Source: Paenibacillaceae bacterium
GTDB taxonomy: Bacteria > Bacillota > Bacilli > Paenibacillales > NBRC-103111
NCBI GenBank assembly: GCA_029256185.1
Contig: JAQSYI010000020.1
Location: forward strand, 48,905-112,904
Direction: 5' to 3'
Length of the DNA: 64,000 bases
The notes beneath the pieces are model-generated. The model did not search any database, had not been told where the DNA came from, and was given only the letters and a program-made list of their open reading frames with translations. Below, in pieces: positions 37,001 to 45,792 of this stretch. Both the position numbers and the translations under genes were made by a program. How positions within the stretch are numbered: position 1 is the stretch's first letter; the number at the start of each line of letters is the position of its first letter.

Positions 37001-37525
37001 GTAGATCATTGCCACAATCTCATTCAAAGCTAAGGGAGCTCCAATTTGCCAATTCCACCAATTTTGATACATATTGCAGCCTGCATAGAATTGATTGGCA
37101 TTCATCCAATCCAAGGCGCTGATGATATCCCCCTTAAGAAGTGCGTTACCTTGCAAGCTGGAACCGTAAGTGACATAAGCCCGCGCCATGTCCCGTAAAT
37201 AGTTATAGGATCTTGAAACACTTTCCGAATCGTTACCAAAAGGGGAATTATCCCAAAGGCGTATTCTGTTTGGCTCCTTGCGCATCGTATCCCAGCGCTC
37301 TTGCGCCAGATTGGTTATTGATGTAACTCGGGCTGCTATATCGGGGTCCGACAGGTTATAATTTGTTCCACCGGTAAGCATACTCTTAAACCTTTCCCTT
37401 AACGAATCGAATTCATCAGCGGCTCTAACTTTTGATAATGGAACAAACAAGAGAGCAGCACAGCTAACAAGAATTATTGCAAGAGTCAGAAAGGCAATTC
37501 TTTTTAGGGAATTGGTTAATAACAT
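34031..37525 (-). CDS. Secreted polysaccharide lyase family 8
   Basis: A 1164-residue exported lyase that cleaves uronate-containing polysaccharides by beta-elimination; PL8 members act on hyaluronan, chondroitin or xanthan. The signal peptide covers about residues 1-36. The alpha/alpha-toroid has the catalytic set: NWWNWQIG (Asn near 157), FIQHNYYAYNGGYG (His near 252, Tyr nine later) and IRGREMSR (Arg near 312). Beta-sandwich domains follow, then a carbohydrate-binding-like module, a fibronectin type III domain (APTGLTAAAISGSQISLSW) and a second similar module. AGGAGG precedes the ATG at 37525. Last gene of the locus, so its products should feed the adjacent transporter. Substrate not settled by sequence; no unsaturated uronyl hydrolase is in the window. 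Confidence 0.9.
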   Translation of the reverse strand: MLLTNSLKRIAFLTLAIILVSCAALLFVPLSKVRAADEFDSLRERFKSMLTGGTNYNLSDPDIAARVTSITNLAQERWDTMRKEPNRIRLWDNSPFGNDSESVSRSYNYLRDMARAYVTYGSSLQGNALLKGDIISALDWMNANQFYAGCNMYQNWWNWQIGAPLALNEIVAMIYQDLSAAQISNYMAAIYYSQPSVEMTGANRLWESQVLAISGINNKDSARIAAGRDGISALLQNVTVGDGFYNDGSFIQHNYYAYNGGYGVALLEGISDLLYILRGSGWEVTDPNKNIVFQWIYSAYEPFIYKGNLMDMIRGREMSRNKEQDFNAAVDVMASILRLSQVAPQADALAFKEMVKYWLSIDTDKTFLHEVSIDMIIVANEILNNSAIPSRGELLAYRQFTNMDRAVHLRPGFGFGISMFSSRIADYESINAENNKGWHTGDGMTYLYNNDLEQFNDHFWPTVDSYRLPGTTVLKNTPQAANSRSDKNWVGGTDILGQYGVTGMELHTVGKSLTAKKSWFMFDDEIVALGAGITGTDGVDTETIVENRKLNSAGDNLLTVNGTTESSGLGWSETLNGTNYIHLSGNVAGSDIGYYFPGGATVKALREARTGNWRELNASSSYGDATPITRNFLALWLDHGASPTNQSYSYVLLPNKTSTQVSSYAAAPTITILENTPSVQAVKETGLNITGANFWKDEYTTAGSISVDKKASVMMRETAHDLEVSVSDPTQLNMGMIYIDIDKSAMNLISKDNEVTIIQYYPTIKFKVDVKKSAGKSFKVKFNRSGTQAPNPGDIPIPNPYEAETLPIHTQTDSSTIYNDATASGGKKLGFNNNAAGDYVELSLDVTQPGTYDVNARVFKASNNGIYQLSVNGTNAGEPQDLFWNTSGGYKDFILGSVTINRPGSYLFRLTTTGKNPGSLGYKLMLDYLNLTPATIGGDIQAPTAPTGLTAAAISGSQISLSWTASTDNVGVAGYKIYRNEAEIAASAATSFSDSGLAASTTYSYTVKAYDDAGNLSAASNPASAMTIGTTNKNEAEDLTASTGVVKDNADASGGKYRLFNAYNVNEYIEYTVPVAQAGTYHVKIRVMRFSDNGAYQIQINGNNQGSPVDMYQPSGKFIDFDLGNVTIGSPGMQLFRFTVTGKNASSFGYKLPLDYIQMAPVTN

Positions 37526-37595
37526 TATTTTTCCTCCTTTTAAAATGAATGCGCTGCCAAATATGCTCAAAATGACAGGTCCTTATTGAACAAAC

Positions 37596-37652
37596 TGCAA
37601 CTTCTTATTTAATAAGGTTATGTGCAACACCTTTGTTAAATAAGAAGCTGCA
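37596..37652 (-). other. Intercistronic stem-loop between binding protein and lyase
   Basis: TGCAACTTCTTATTTA (37596-37611) pairs with TAAATAAGAAGCTGCA (37637-37652) in a 16-bp stem with one mismatch and no T-run. Probably an mRNA stability or attenuation element. Confidence 0.7.
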
Positions 37653-37666
37653 AAATTAAAATCCAA

Positions 37667-39201
37667 TTATTTTAAATATCCAAGCTCCTTTAATTGCTTG
37701 TTCGCTTGGTCCAAATAAGATCCGAGGCCAAACTTGCTGTTTAAATCCGCAGCAAGCTTTTCTACCGAATCAAGCGGTGCTTTTCCATATACAATTTGCA
37801 GAGTCTGGTCAAATAAATAACGCTGTGAGTCTGCCATATTGAACCCGTTAGGCAAATCGATAAAATTATTATAAATATTTAAACGGTTTAGCTTTGAGCT
37901 TTGATCAATAACAGAGGCTGCATAGTCAAATTTTGTGGATAAATACTCAGCTTCCGGACGGCCAGTCAACTGGTAAACCCAAATGTACCCTGCTTCTTTA
38001 ACACCTTGATCCGTTACTTTAAGTGAATTGCCCTCCATCGTAAAGTGTTTATCTTTAATGCCGAATTGAACGAGCTGTGCTCCTTCCGCTGAGGAAACAT
38101 AATTTAATGTTTCAAAGATCTTCTGTAATTTATTTTTATCCTTTTCAACTTGTTTTGGTATTACAATTAGCCCCGAGGTAGAACCAACATCATACGCACT
38201 GTCAAATTGACCTGCCGGACCTTTGATCGTAGGCAATAATGACCATTGGGCGTTCGGATTCGCTGCTTTAACTTGATCCGCACCTTCTTTCTTGAAAAAG
38301 CCTGTCCAATCGGTATAAACAATGCCTGCCAGGCCTTTTACTCCTTTATCATTATTTGCTGTCCCCTTATTTGCAAAAATCTCGGGGTCCACAACTCCTG
38401 CCTCGATGAATCGTTTTATATCTGCGAGAGCAGCCTTGAAGCTCGGATCCTGTGCTGCGGTAATCACTTTACCGTCTTTGATATAAGTACTGATAAGACT
38501 TGTGTTAACATCGCTTAGGGATACGCCGTATGACCCGAAAATGGGACCAAATGCCGCCCAATTGTTACCTGTAATTCCATAGGTGTCTTTTTTCCGTTTC
38601 CATCCGGATCATTTTCAGTAAATGCTTTTGCAACTTGCAGAAGTTCATCACTCGTAGTTGGCATACCGAGTCCTACTTTGTCCAACCAATCCTTCCTGAT
38701 ATAGTAGGAGTGGGTAATAATATTCGGCGTTTTTGGAATGGCATATGTTTTGCCATTTATAACCCCTTTTTTTAATCCTTCTTCACCAACGAACTTCACG
38801 GTTTCTCCCAGTTTATCCAGATATGGAGCCAGATCAAGAAGAACGCCTTTATCCGATAATTGTTGCAATGTTGCCCGGCTGTCCAACTCAATAATGTCAG
38901 GGAAATCACCCGCAGCTATCCGGGTATTCAATTGATTTTTAAAGTCGTCTACAGAAGCTGCCAACGATAGCTTGAGGTCTATATTCAGTTTCTGATCCAA
39001 AGGTGATTTAATAAAATCATCAGTTGGCGGTTTCGTTCCCCAGCCTATTTTCATCATCTCAATTTTGACCGGTGCTGCAGGTGTCTTGGATGCTTCAACG
39101 CTTTGGTCGGATGCATCACTACCCTTGCCACAACCTGATAACACTAATACTAATGAAATTGCAGATACAACTGCCATAGCCCACTTTTTACGATGGTACA
39201 T
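37667..39201 (-). pseudogene. Frameshifted LplA-like sugar-binding lipoprotein gene
   Basis: Two frames together encode one solute-binding protein of about 511 residues: the N-terminal part from the ATG at 39201 (lipobox LVLSGC) and the C-terminal part ending at 37667. The join lies at a run of six A on the coding strand (38588-38593 on the plus strand). Adding one A restores GNGKKDTYGITGNNWAAFG, a conserved family segment, and the rest of the protein reads through. As it stands translation ends shortly after with an unrelated tail. The lesion may be a real mutation, slippage-based phase variation, or a sequencing error. AAGGGG lies before the start. The genomic context (two permeases, lyase) is otherwise intact. 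Confidence 0.88.
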
Positions 39202-39259
39202 ATCCAAACCCCTTCTTTCTTCTGATAAATTTTTATTGAGTATCGGGCTTACCCGATGA

Positions 39260-40135
39260 TCAACCCTTAATAGCACCTACCAGAACACCTTTCGTAAAGT
39301 GCTTTTGTACAAAAGGATAGACAGCAATAATCGGTAAGCTTGCACTAACGACAGCTGCCATCTGAAGGGTTGCCGTTGGCAGCACAACCTCGCTTTGTTG
39401 ATTGGTATTCTGGCTTTCCAGCAGCAAATTTCGAACCAGCACTTGAAGCGGGTGCAGTGTTGTATCCGTAATGTATAAAATAGCTTGAAAGAAATCATTC
39501 CAATGTCCTACGGTATAGAACAAACCAACGGTTAACATGGAAGGAATTGATAAAGGCAATACGATTCCCATTAACACACGCCATTCACCTGCACCGTCGA
39601 TCCTTGCCGATTCAAACAACTCCTCCGGTAAGCTCTCGTAGAAATTTTTAAGAATGAGCACATTAAAGGTCCATACCGCTGTAGGAAGCATCATGGCCCA
39701 TAGCGTGTTGGTCAGACCTGTTCCTTTGACAACAAGATAGGTTGGAATTATCCCACCGTTAAATAACATTGTGAATATAATAACCATTAGAAGAAAAGAA
39801 CGTCCGCGCAGCTTTTTCCTGCTTAGTGGATAGGCCAATAAAACGGTTAAAATCATGTTTATCGCTGTTCCAACAACCGTAACGAAAATAGTTACGAAAA
39901 ACGCTCTCGGAATTTGACTATTGGAGAACAATTGCCGATATGCGTCGAAGGTAATTGACTTGGGGAATAAAACAAAGCCGCCATGCTTCAAAACCTCCGT
40001 ATATGGTGTTAATGAAATCGACAACACATATATGATCGGGATAACGGATGAAAGCCCAACTACAACTAGAATTAGATACAGGAAACTATCAAATATGCGG
40101 TCACTCACGCTTCTTACCAAATGGATTCCCCCCAT
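39260..40135 (-). CDS. Sugar ABC transporter permease, YtcP/LplC-like
   Basis: A 291-residue MalG-type permease with six membrane helices. The EAA loop is ELFESARIDGAGEWRVLMGI, and the C terminus is FTKGVLVGAIKG, the usual YtcP ending. It starts 22 bases before the stop of the upstream permease gene, so the two are translationally coupled. Together they should import oligosaccharides released by the family 8 lyase, using the frameshifted lipoprotein (if functional) and an ATPase encoded elsewhere. Confidence 0.92.
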   Translation of the reverse strand: MGGIHLVRSVSDRIFDSFLYLILVVVGLSSVIPIIYVLSISLTPYTEVLKHGGFVLFPKSITFDAYRQLFSNSQIPRAFFVTIFVTVVGTAINMILTVLLAYPLSRKKLRGRSFLLMVIIFTMLFNGGIIPTYLVVKGTGLTNTLWAMMLPTAVWTFNVLILKNFYESLPEELFESARIDGAGEWRVLMGIVLPLSIPSMLTVGLFYTVGHWNDFFQAILYITDTTLHPLQVLVRNLLLESQNTNQQSEVVLPTATLQMAAVVSASLPIIAVYPFVQKHFTKGVLVGAIKG

Positions 40136-41055
40136 TTCTTTGCAATACTGTTTGATACCAGCACAAGAACAAGACCAATCATGGATTTAAACAAACCTAC
40201 TGATGAAGCAAGGCTAAAATTCATCTGCTGCAAACCAGTGCGGTAAACCCAGGTATCAATGATATCTGCAACTTCATAAACCTGAATGTTATACATGATA
40301 TAAATTTGTTCAAATCCTGCGTCAAGAATGTAGCCTATTTTTAGAATGAGCATCAAAACAATAACACTTCGGATTCCAGGCAAGGTGATATGCCAAATCA
40401 TCCTGAAACGCCCTCCGCCATCAACTCGGCACGCCTCATAAATGGATGGATCTATACCCGACATAGCAGCGAGATAGATAATAGCCGCCCAACCTAAGTT
40501 TTGCCAAATATCACTGCCAACAAGTACAATTCGAAACCATTCTGTAGATGTCAGAAATGGTATTGCCTTCCCCCCGTTATCGACAATAAATCTATTCACT
40601 ACACCGGAAGTCTCGGAGAAAAAGGCAAGCACGATGCCGTAAATAATGACCCAAGACAGGAAGTGAGGCATATAACTGAGGGTTTGCACCCATTTTTTCA
40701 TAACAGGAGACCGGCATTCATGAATAAGAATGGCAAGTATGATAGGCGGTGCAATACCAAATATGATTTTGTAGAAGCTTATGAGCAATGTGTTGGTAAG
40801 AATTTGGGAGAAATAAGGCGAATTAAAAAATTGCATAAAATACTTATACCACGGATCCGCCCAAGGGCTGGATGCAATGCCCCCAACAATATCGTAATCC
40901 TTGAACGCGATGACCAAACCAATCATAGGTACATATTTATAGATGATATACCATAGTAATCCTGGAATGAGCATTAGATACAAAGGTCTCATCTTCCAAA
41001 CATCAATCCAAATATCAATCCAAGCATCATTTCCTTTAATTTTTTTTGAAAACAT
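40114..41055 (-). CDS. Sugar ABC transporter permease, LplB-like
   Basis: A 313-residue MalF/LplB-type permease; LMLIPGLLWYIIYKYVPMIG is the typical first helix. The EAA loop reads SIYEACRVDGGGRFRMIWHI, with Cys in place of the second Ala. It is the first transporter gene after the two-component system. The leader (41056-41217) holds two 10-bp direct repeats and a cre-like site, suggesting its own regulated promoter. Confidence 0.92.
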   Translation of the reverse strand: MFSKKIKGNDAWIDIWIDVWKMRPLYLMLIPGLLWYIIYKYVPMIGLVIAFKDYDIVGGIASSPWADPWYKYFMQFFNSPYFSQILTNTLLISFYKIIFGIAPPIILAILIHECRSPVMKKWVQTLSYMPHFLSWVIIYGIVLAFFSETSGVVNRFIVDNGGKAIPFLTSTEWFRIVLVGSDIWQNLGWAAIIYLAAMSGIDPSIYEACRVDGGGRFRMIWHITLPGIRSVIVLMLILKIGYILDAGFEQIYIMYNIQVYEVADIIDTWVYRTGLQQMNFSLASSVGLFKSMIGLVLVLVSNSIAKKWGESIW

Positions 41056-41096
41056 GGCTGCTACTTCCTTTCAAGCTTATTATGTCTATAGCAATA

Positions 41097-41158
41097 TAAT
41101 AACGCTTTCAGAAAGTGAATTGCATTCACAAAATTGTGTATTCGATAACACAAAATTG
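41097..41158 (-). promoter_or_regulatory. Candidate YesN-type operator and cre-like site
   Basis: CACAAAATTG occurs at 41127-41136 and 41149-41158 on the plus strand, a direct repeat of 22 bases, the two-turn spacing typical of AraC-type dimers. Minus-strand TGAAAGCGTTATTA (41097-41110) resembles the catabolite-repression cre consensus. Both lie between yesN and the permease gene. Inferred from pattern and position. Confidence 0.45.
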
Positions 41159-41217
41159 GTGATGTTCATAAAAAGGGATCCCTTTCGCCTGAAAGAGACC
41201 TTAGTTTTCATGAACGA

Positions 41218-42693
41218 TTATTCTTTATTGGCTTTTCTATATTCACTTGGCGTTAAGCCGGTGATTTTTTTGAATATTTTTATAAAATAATGATCATGAC
41301 TGAAACCCACACTTGCTCCAATATGACTCACTGTCAACTCTGTCTTTTCTAAGTAACGCATGGCTTGTTCGATGCGAATTTTCTGCAAATAATGAATGAA
41401 GGTGTAACCGGTTTTCTTCTTGAATAGCGCACTTAAATAAGTTTCATCCATATTTACAAAGGAAGCGGTTGTTTTCAGGCCGATATTGGCCTCATAATTT
41501 TCATGAATGAACTGAATGATCCGATTTACTTCAGGATGATCGGTTGATGGCACTGCGCTTTGGTTCATTATCTTCATATTTGCTGTTAATACATCTATAA
41601 GCACATGAAGCAACTCTGAATGCCGCTTGGAATCAGAAATGATAAAATTGTCAGATTGGACTCGATGGATATTTTTCGTACGCTTATATTGATCGATTAG
41701 ATGAGCAGCAAAGCGTTTTACTTGAAGCACAGGTATTTCATGACTTGCCATGGTTGTCCATATTGCAAGTAAAGAATGCTTCATCTCTTCAATCAGACCT
41801 AATTCCCAGGCTAAGATGAGCCTTCGTTCTTGTTCCCAGGGTATTTGCCATGATTCGGAGTAGCTTGCAGTCTTTACTGAAGCATCATTCTGCTTGTCAT
41901 ACCAATATGGTATTAAATCGGCAAGCAGTCTCCACCATACTTGCGGCAAATCTTTCAAAGTGGTCACAGAATCAATCAAGCATCTTGAATAATATTTCTC
42001 CTGAATTGTCTGAAACCCGCTGTCGTATTTTCCAGACCAATCCACTAGAGTGGTGATCCCCGGAGCTTCAGCTTTATAAATGTGAATGTCCTCCGTTATT
42101 GTGAGATTGCAAGCGGACTCGATTGACTCGGCTCCAGTCAGAACAACACAAACTTGAGAAGGAGCATTCCCTCCTGCCTCTAAGCTATTGGAAAGTTCAG
42201 TAAGCCCTTTTATTTGGCAAATCCCCGTTGTAGAAGTACTTATTACCGACCAGATTTGATCATACATATCAGGCAGTTTTGCCAACAAATTTCGACGGAT
42301 ATGTTCGGATTCTCTATTTAATTCTGAAGAAACCTTTCTCAATGAATCCTTTAATTTATTTATATCCATGGATAACTTCAGTACATAACTAGTTGCTCCC
42401 AGCTCCAAGGCGGCACGCGCATATTCAAAATCGCTCATACAAGTCAGCATAATGAATTTCGTATTCATTCCCAATTCTCTGACGGACTTGAGCAACATGA
42501 CACCGTCCATCTCGGGCATGATAATATCCGATATTACCAGGTCAGGCCTTTGCTTCACGATTATATCCAGAGCAGTATTTCCATCGCCAGCTTCATCTAT
42601 AAGTATAAAACCAAGCTCTTCCCAAGGAACCAATTGTTTAATCGAATTACGAACAAAGAGCTCATCTTCAATAAGAACCACTTTCCACATCAT
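41218..42693 (-). CDS. YesN-type response regulator with AraC output
   Basis: A 491-residue response regulator. The receiver domain occupies about residues 1-120 with acidic IEDE, phospho-acceptor Asp56 (LVISDIIMPEMDG) and the Lys in SYVLKLS. A variable linker follows, and two AraC helix-turn-helix units form the last 100 residues (LKTTASFVNMDETYLSALFK, then VSHIGASVGFSHDHYFIKIF). It overlaps the kinase gene by 26 bases. On phosphorylation it should activate the lyase and transporter genes, possibly through the direct repeats at 41127-41158. Confidence 0.93.
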   Translation of the reverse strand: MMWKVVLIEDELFVRNSIKQLVPWEELGFILIDEAGDGNTALDIIVKQRPDLVISDIIMPEMDGVMLLKSVRELGMNTKFIMLTCMSDFEYARAALELGATSYVLKLSMDINKLKDSLRKVSSELNRESEHIRRNLLAKLPDMYDQIWSVISTSTTGICQIKGLTELSNSLEAGGNAPSQVCVVLTGAESIESACNLTITEDIHIYKAEAPGITTLVDWSGKYDSGFQTIQEKYYSRCLIDSVTTLKDLPQVWWRLLADLIPYWYDKQNDASVKTASYSESWQIPWEQERRLILAWELGLIEEMKHSLLAIWTTMASHEIPVLQVKRFAAHLIDQYKRTKNIHRVQSDNFIISDSKRHSELLHVLIDVLTANMKIMNQSAVPSTDHPEVNRIIQFIHENYEANIGLKTTASFVNMDETYLSALFKKKTGYTFIHYLQKIRIEQAMRYLEKTELTVSHIGASVGFSHDHYFIKIFKKITGLTPSEYRKANKE

Positions 42694-44461
42694 CGTTCTC
42701 CCCTTCTTTATACGGATTGGAAATTAATAAAGGGATTTCTATACACGCACGTGTTCCTTGCAGCCTTGGCTCTAAGGTGAACTTAGCATCCATTTTAAAC
42801 AATAGCCGAAGCCTTTCCTTTAAATTCATTAAGCCTATCCCTTTTCTCTTTCTCAAGCTTTTATTCTTTCCCGCATGCTCCAGTCCAACGCCGTTGTCTT
42901 CAACAATCATCCTTAATACGGAGTTCATTGATACAATACTAATGTTAATTTGCCCATGATAGTCAATCTTCGAAAATCCATGGTGAATCGAATTTTCTAT
43001 CAATAATTGTAAACTTAATTTCGGAACCAAAGAAAACAACAGCTCATTTTCTACTTCGTAATGTACACTAAACGGATACTGCCATCTTTTTTGCATAATA
43101 TAAACATAGGCATCAGCCAATTCCAGCTCGTCTTTAAGAAAAATAAGATCGACTTCCATGTTCAAGCTAGTCTCAAGCAGCTTGCCTAACTTCAAACAAA
43201 CCTCAGCAATGTCTTGGTCTCCACTGCACATCGCTTGCCATTTGACCATGTTGAGCGTATTAAGCAAAAAGTGGGGATTCATCTGAGATAAGAGCATTTG
43301 AAAATGCATGGCTTCCTTCTGCTTCTCCTCGATCCGCAGTTTATTTAATAATTCATGAATATCATCTATCATATGATTAAAGCTTTGAGCGAGAGCTAAA
43401 ACTTCACCATCAAGATTCCCCTCGTTTAAACGTCCGTAGAAATTGTTCCCTACAATAGCATACATTTTTCGCTGTATGAGCTTCAATGGACGGGTTAGTC
43501 CGGATAATATGGCAAACGTGACCAAAACAAACAATACAACGAGAAGCGCAAAGGAAATAAAGTATTGCCGTTTCATTCCGTTGATATCACCAATATAAGA
43601 TTCCAATGGAAATTGACTCACAAGTATCCAATTTGTATCTGAAAAATATTGGCTGTTGAATAACGTAGCGTTTCTACTATCGTAATAATCATGACTGCCT
43701 TTTGAATATTTCTTTAATTCGTCTATAATGGCTTGATCAAGTCCTGTTGTTCCTCGGGTTCGTGTCAGCATATGCCCCGTTTCATCGAAAAAAAAGTAAT
43801 CTTGAAGCACCGGAAAGTTTCGTACCATCGAACGAAGCCAAGTGTCGTAATCAAAGCTAATCCGTAAGTAACCGAATGGAGGCCCCTCACCTTTCTTGAA
43901 TACAGTCATTAAAACAAGCCGCCTCTCTCCAGCCCCTGGTACACCTATATCCCCCATTTCCTCTTCCAGCCAAATTATAGGGACATTCGTTTCCTTCAAT
44001 AATGCAAATGCCTGGTCCTCCATAATTGAATTTGCTTGTATCACCTTTGTTGGCGTATAGGAGTTATATACCTTGCCGTGCATATCCAGCAAATTATAGT
44101 ACAAGTAGGCACTACTCGGTACTGTTCTTGCATTAACCCGAATTAAAAGGTTCTCCAGCTCTTGGCCATATTCATTGCCATCGGAGGCTTGAGATAACTT
44201 GTTATATACGGCAGGATCGTTTTCCAATTCTAGTGCTGTTCGAAGCATCGTGTCATGAATAAGATCAAAATTTTCCTTCACTTGTTGAATTTGCAGAGTC
44301 GTTTGGCGATTCACTCGATCTCTGATCATTTCTTCGATTTGTGAATAATTCTGAATTTGCAAAATGAAGAGGGGAAGAAAAACAAATAATAGCAGAGCCC
44401 AGAAAAGTTTGTATTTAATTGTTGAAGGCATCCATTTCCATCTTCTCATGATACGACCCAA
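42668..44461 (-). CDS. YesM-type sensor histidine kinase
   Basis: A 597-residue membrane kinase. The first membrane helix is near residues 15-37, followed by a large extracellular Cache-like sensor, a second helix (FISFALLVVLFVLVTFAIL) and a HAMP linker. The His_kinase domain carries the phospho-acceptor in LSQMNPHFLLNTLNMVKWQA (near 395), and the ATPase domain has IENSIHHGF, VEDNGVGL and KGIGLMNLKERL. The start is probably the TTG at 44461, because AAGGGGG lies 7 bases before it; an ATG at 44449 lacks such a site. A TATAAT at 44523-44528 (minus) is a likely -10. It senses an extracellular glycan product and controls the lyase locus. Confidence 0.92.
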   Translation of the reverse strand: MGRIMRRWKWMPSTIKYKLFWALLLFVFLPLFILQIQNYSQIEEMIRDRVNRQTTLQIQQVKENFDLIHDTMLRTALELENDPAVYNKLSQASDGNEYGQELENLLIRVNARTVPSSAYLYYNLLDMHGKVYNSYTPTKVIQANSIMEDQAFALLKETNVPIIWLEEEMGDIGVPGAGERRLVLMTVFKKGEGPPFGYLRISFDYDTWLRSMVRNFPVLQDYFFFDETGHMLTRTRGTTGLDQAIIDELKKYSKGSHDYYDSRNATLFNSQYFSDTNWILVSQFPLESYIGDINGMKRQYFISFALLVVLFVLVTFAILSGLTRPLKLIQRKMYAIVGNNFYGRLNEGNLDGEVLALAQSFNHMIDDIHELLNKLRIEEKQKEAMHFQMLLSQMNPHFLLNTLNMVKWQAMCSGDQDIAEVCLKLGKLLETSLNMEVDLIFLKDELELADAYVYIMQKRWQYPFSVHYEVENELLFSLVPKLSLQLLIENSIHHGFSKIDYHGQINISIVSMNSVLRMIVEDNGVGLEHAGKNKSLRKRKGIGLMNLKERLRLLFKMDAKFTLEPRLQGTRACIEIPLLISNPYKEGENDDVESGSY

Positions 44462-44619
44462 ATCTCTGCCCCCTTATTTGATTCTTATCTCTGTTACCGT
44501 TCAGATTTCTTTATCTGATTAAATTATAGCAAAAATGATCGTTACTTAACATTCACCATTTCAATGTTATGGAACAAGAAATTCAGTGAGCCGCCGCGCC
44601 GCGCGCGGTATGTAAGCTT

Positions 44620-44652
44620 AAAAGACTGGACTCCGTTTATCCGAAGTCCAGC
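44620..44652 (-). terminator. Terminator after the 2-hydroxyacid dehydrogenase gene
   Basis: Minus-strand CTGGACT and AGTCCAG (44626-44651) pair, followed by TCTTTT. It lies about 40 bases past the stop. Confidence 0.72.
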
Positions 44653-44692
44653 CTTCTGGGTAATCTGATCTGTTGCAGCATTCTCATGGAGA

Positions 44693-45646
44693 TTAGTTCA
44701 CCGCGTTTTGCAGCTGTCCTTGAACGAAGCTCCTCACATTCTCAACGGCGATCTCCATCAAACGAGAACGAGCTTCAACGGTTGCCCATGCAATATGGGG
44801 TGTGATGATGCAATTGGGCGTGTCAAGCAACGGGTTGTCTGGCGCAGGAGGCTCCTCGGATAACACATCCAAAGCAGCGCCTGCCAGCTTTCCTGCCTTC
44901 AGCGCTTCAACCAAATCATGTTCGTTCACCAACTGGCCACGGGATGTGTTAATGAGATATGCTGTCGGCTTCATCTGTTCCAGCCAATTCGCGCAGACAA
45001 GTCCCTTTGTTTCGGCCGTAAGCGGGCAATGAAGGCTCACTACATCGGATTCCCGCAATAAGGTTTCCATACTCACCCGCTCGACATTGTCGCCCGGCCT
45101 TATTTCGTCATAAGCCAAAGCAATCACTCTCATGCCAAACGCCTCTGCAATACGGGCTGTTTGCAAGCCGATTCTCCCTGTTCCAATTAGACCCAACGTC
45201 TTGCCCGCAAGTTCCATCTGCGGGGATTTCGTGTAACAAAAATCCTTGCACCTCCCCCATTCTCCCGCTCGTACGGAGTCGCTGTGAAGCCGAATTCGAT
45301 GGCAAAGCTCCAAAAGCAGGGCGAACACATACTGGGCCACGGACAAGGTTCCGTAGGAGGGAATATTCGTTACCGGGATTCCTCTTCTATGAGCTGCATC
45401 GACATCCACCACATTGTACCCGGTAGCGAGTACACCGATGTACTTTAAGTCCCGGAGCTGATCCAGGGTCTCTTTCGTTAGCGGAGTCTTGTTCGTGAGC
45501 ACAATATCGGCGTCTGCAGCTCGTTCGATAATTTCCTCCGCTTCCGTACGGTCATAAACGGTAATCTCGCCGACACTCCTCAAATTCTCCCAGCTCAAGT
45601 CCCCGGGATTAAGTGTATATCCATCCAACACAACAATACGCGTCAT
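44693..45646 (-). CDS. D-2-hydroxyacid dehydrogenase
   Basis: A 317-residue NAD(P)-dependent oxidoreductase of the glycerate/phosphoglycerate dehydrogenase family, interconverting a 2-oxo acid and a D-2-hydroxy acid. The Rossmann motif is GLIGTGRIGLQTA (near residue 154). Catalytic Arg (INTSRGQLV), Glu (LSEEPPAPDNP) and His (PHIAWAT) are all present, so it should be active. DYGT-like segments resemble glycerate/glyoxylate reductases, but substrate cannot be fixed. It is 147 bases downstream of an unrecognised gene on the same strand, separated by a strong hairpin. Confidence 0.92.
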   Translation of the reverse strand: MTRIVVLDGYTLNPGDLSWENLRSVGEITVYDRTEAEEIIERAADADIVLTNKTPLTKETLDQLRDLKYIGVLATGYNVVDVDAAHRRGIPVTNIPSYGTLSVAQYVFALLLELCHRIRLHSDSVRAGEWGRCKDFCYTKSPQMELAGKTLGLIGTGRIGLQTARIAEAFGMRVIALAYDEIRPGDNVERVSMETLLRESDVVSLHCPLTAETKGLVCANWLEQMKPTAYLINTSRGQLVNEHDLVEALKAGKLAGAALDVLSEEPPAPDNPLLDTPNCIITPHIAWATVEARSRLMEIAVENVRSFVQGQLQNAVN

Positions 45647-45690
45647 GTGATCGCAGCCTCCTGACCATCGTTGATCTTCACAACCGTAAC

Positions 45691-45741
45691 AAGCAGAAGC
45701 ACCACCCCCGCGGCCCTTCCGCAGTGCAGGTGTTTCTGCTT
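45691..45741 (-). other. Intercistronic hairpin
   Basis: AAGCAGAAGCACC (45691-45703) pairs almost perfectly with GGTGTTTCTGCTT (45729-45741), with GC-rich sequence in the loop and no T-run. It lies between two probably cotranscribed genes and may set their expression ratio. Confidence 0.6.
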
Positions 45742-45792
45742 GTCCATTCCCCTATAATAACTGGATTCGGCCTGGCTGAGAGCTGGATTCCA

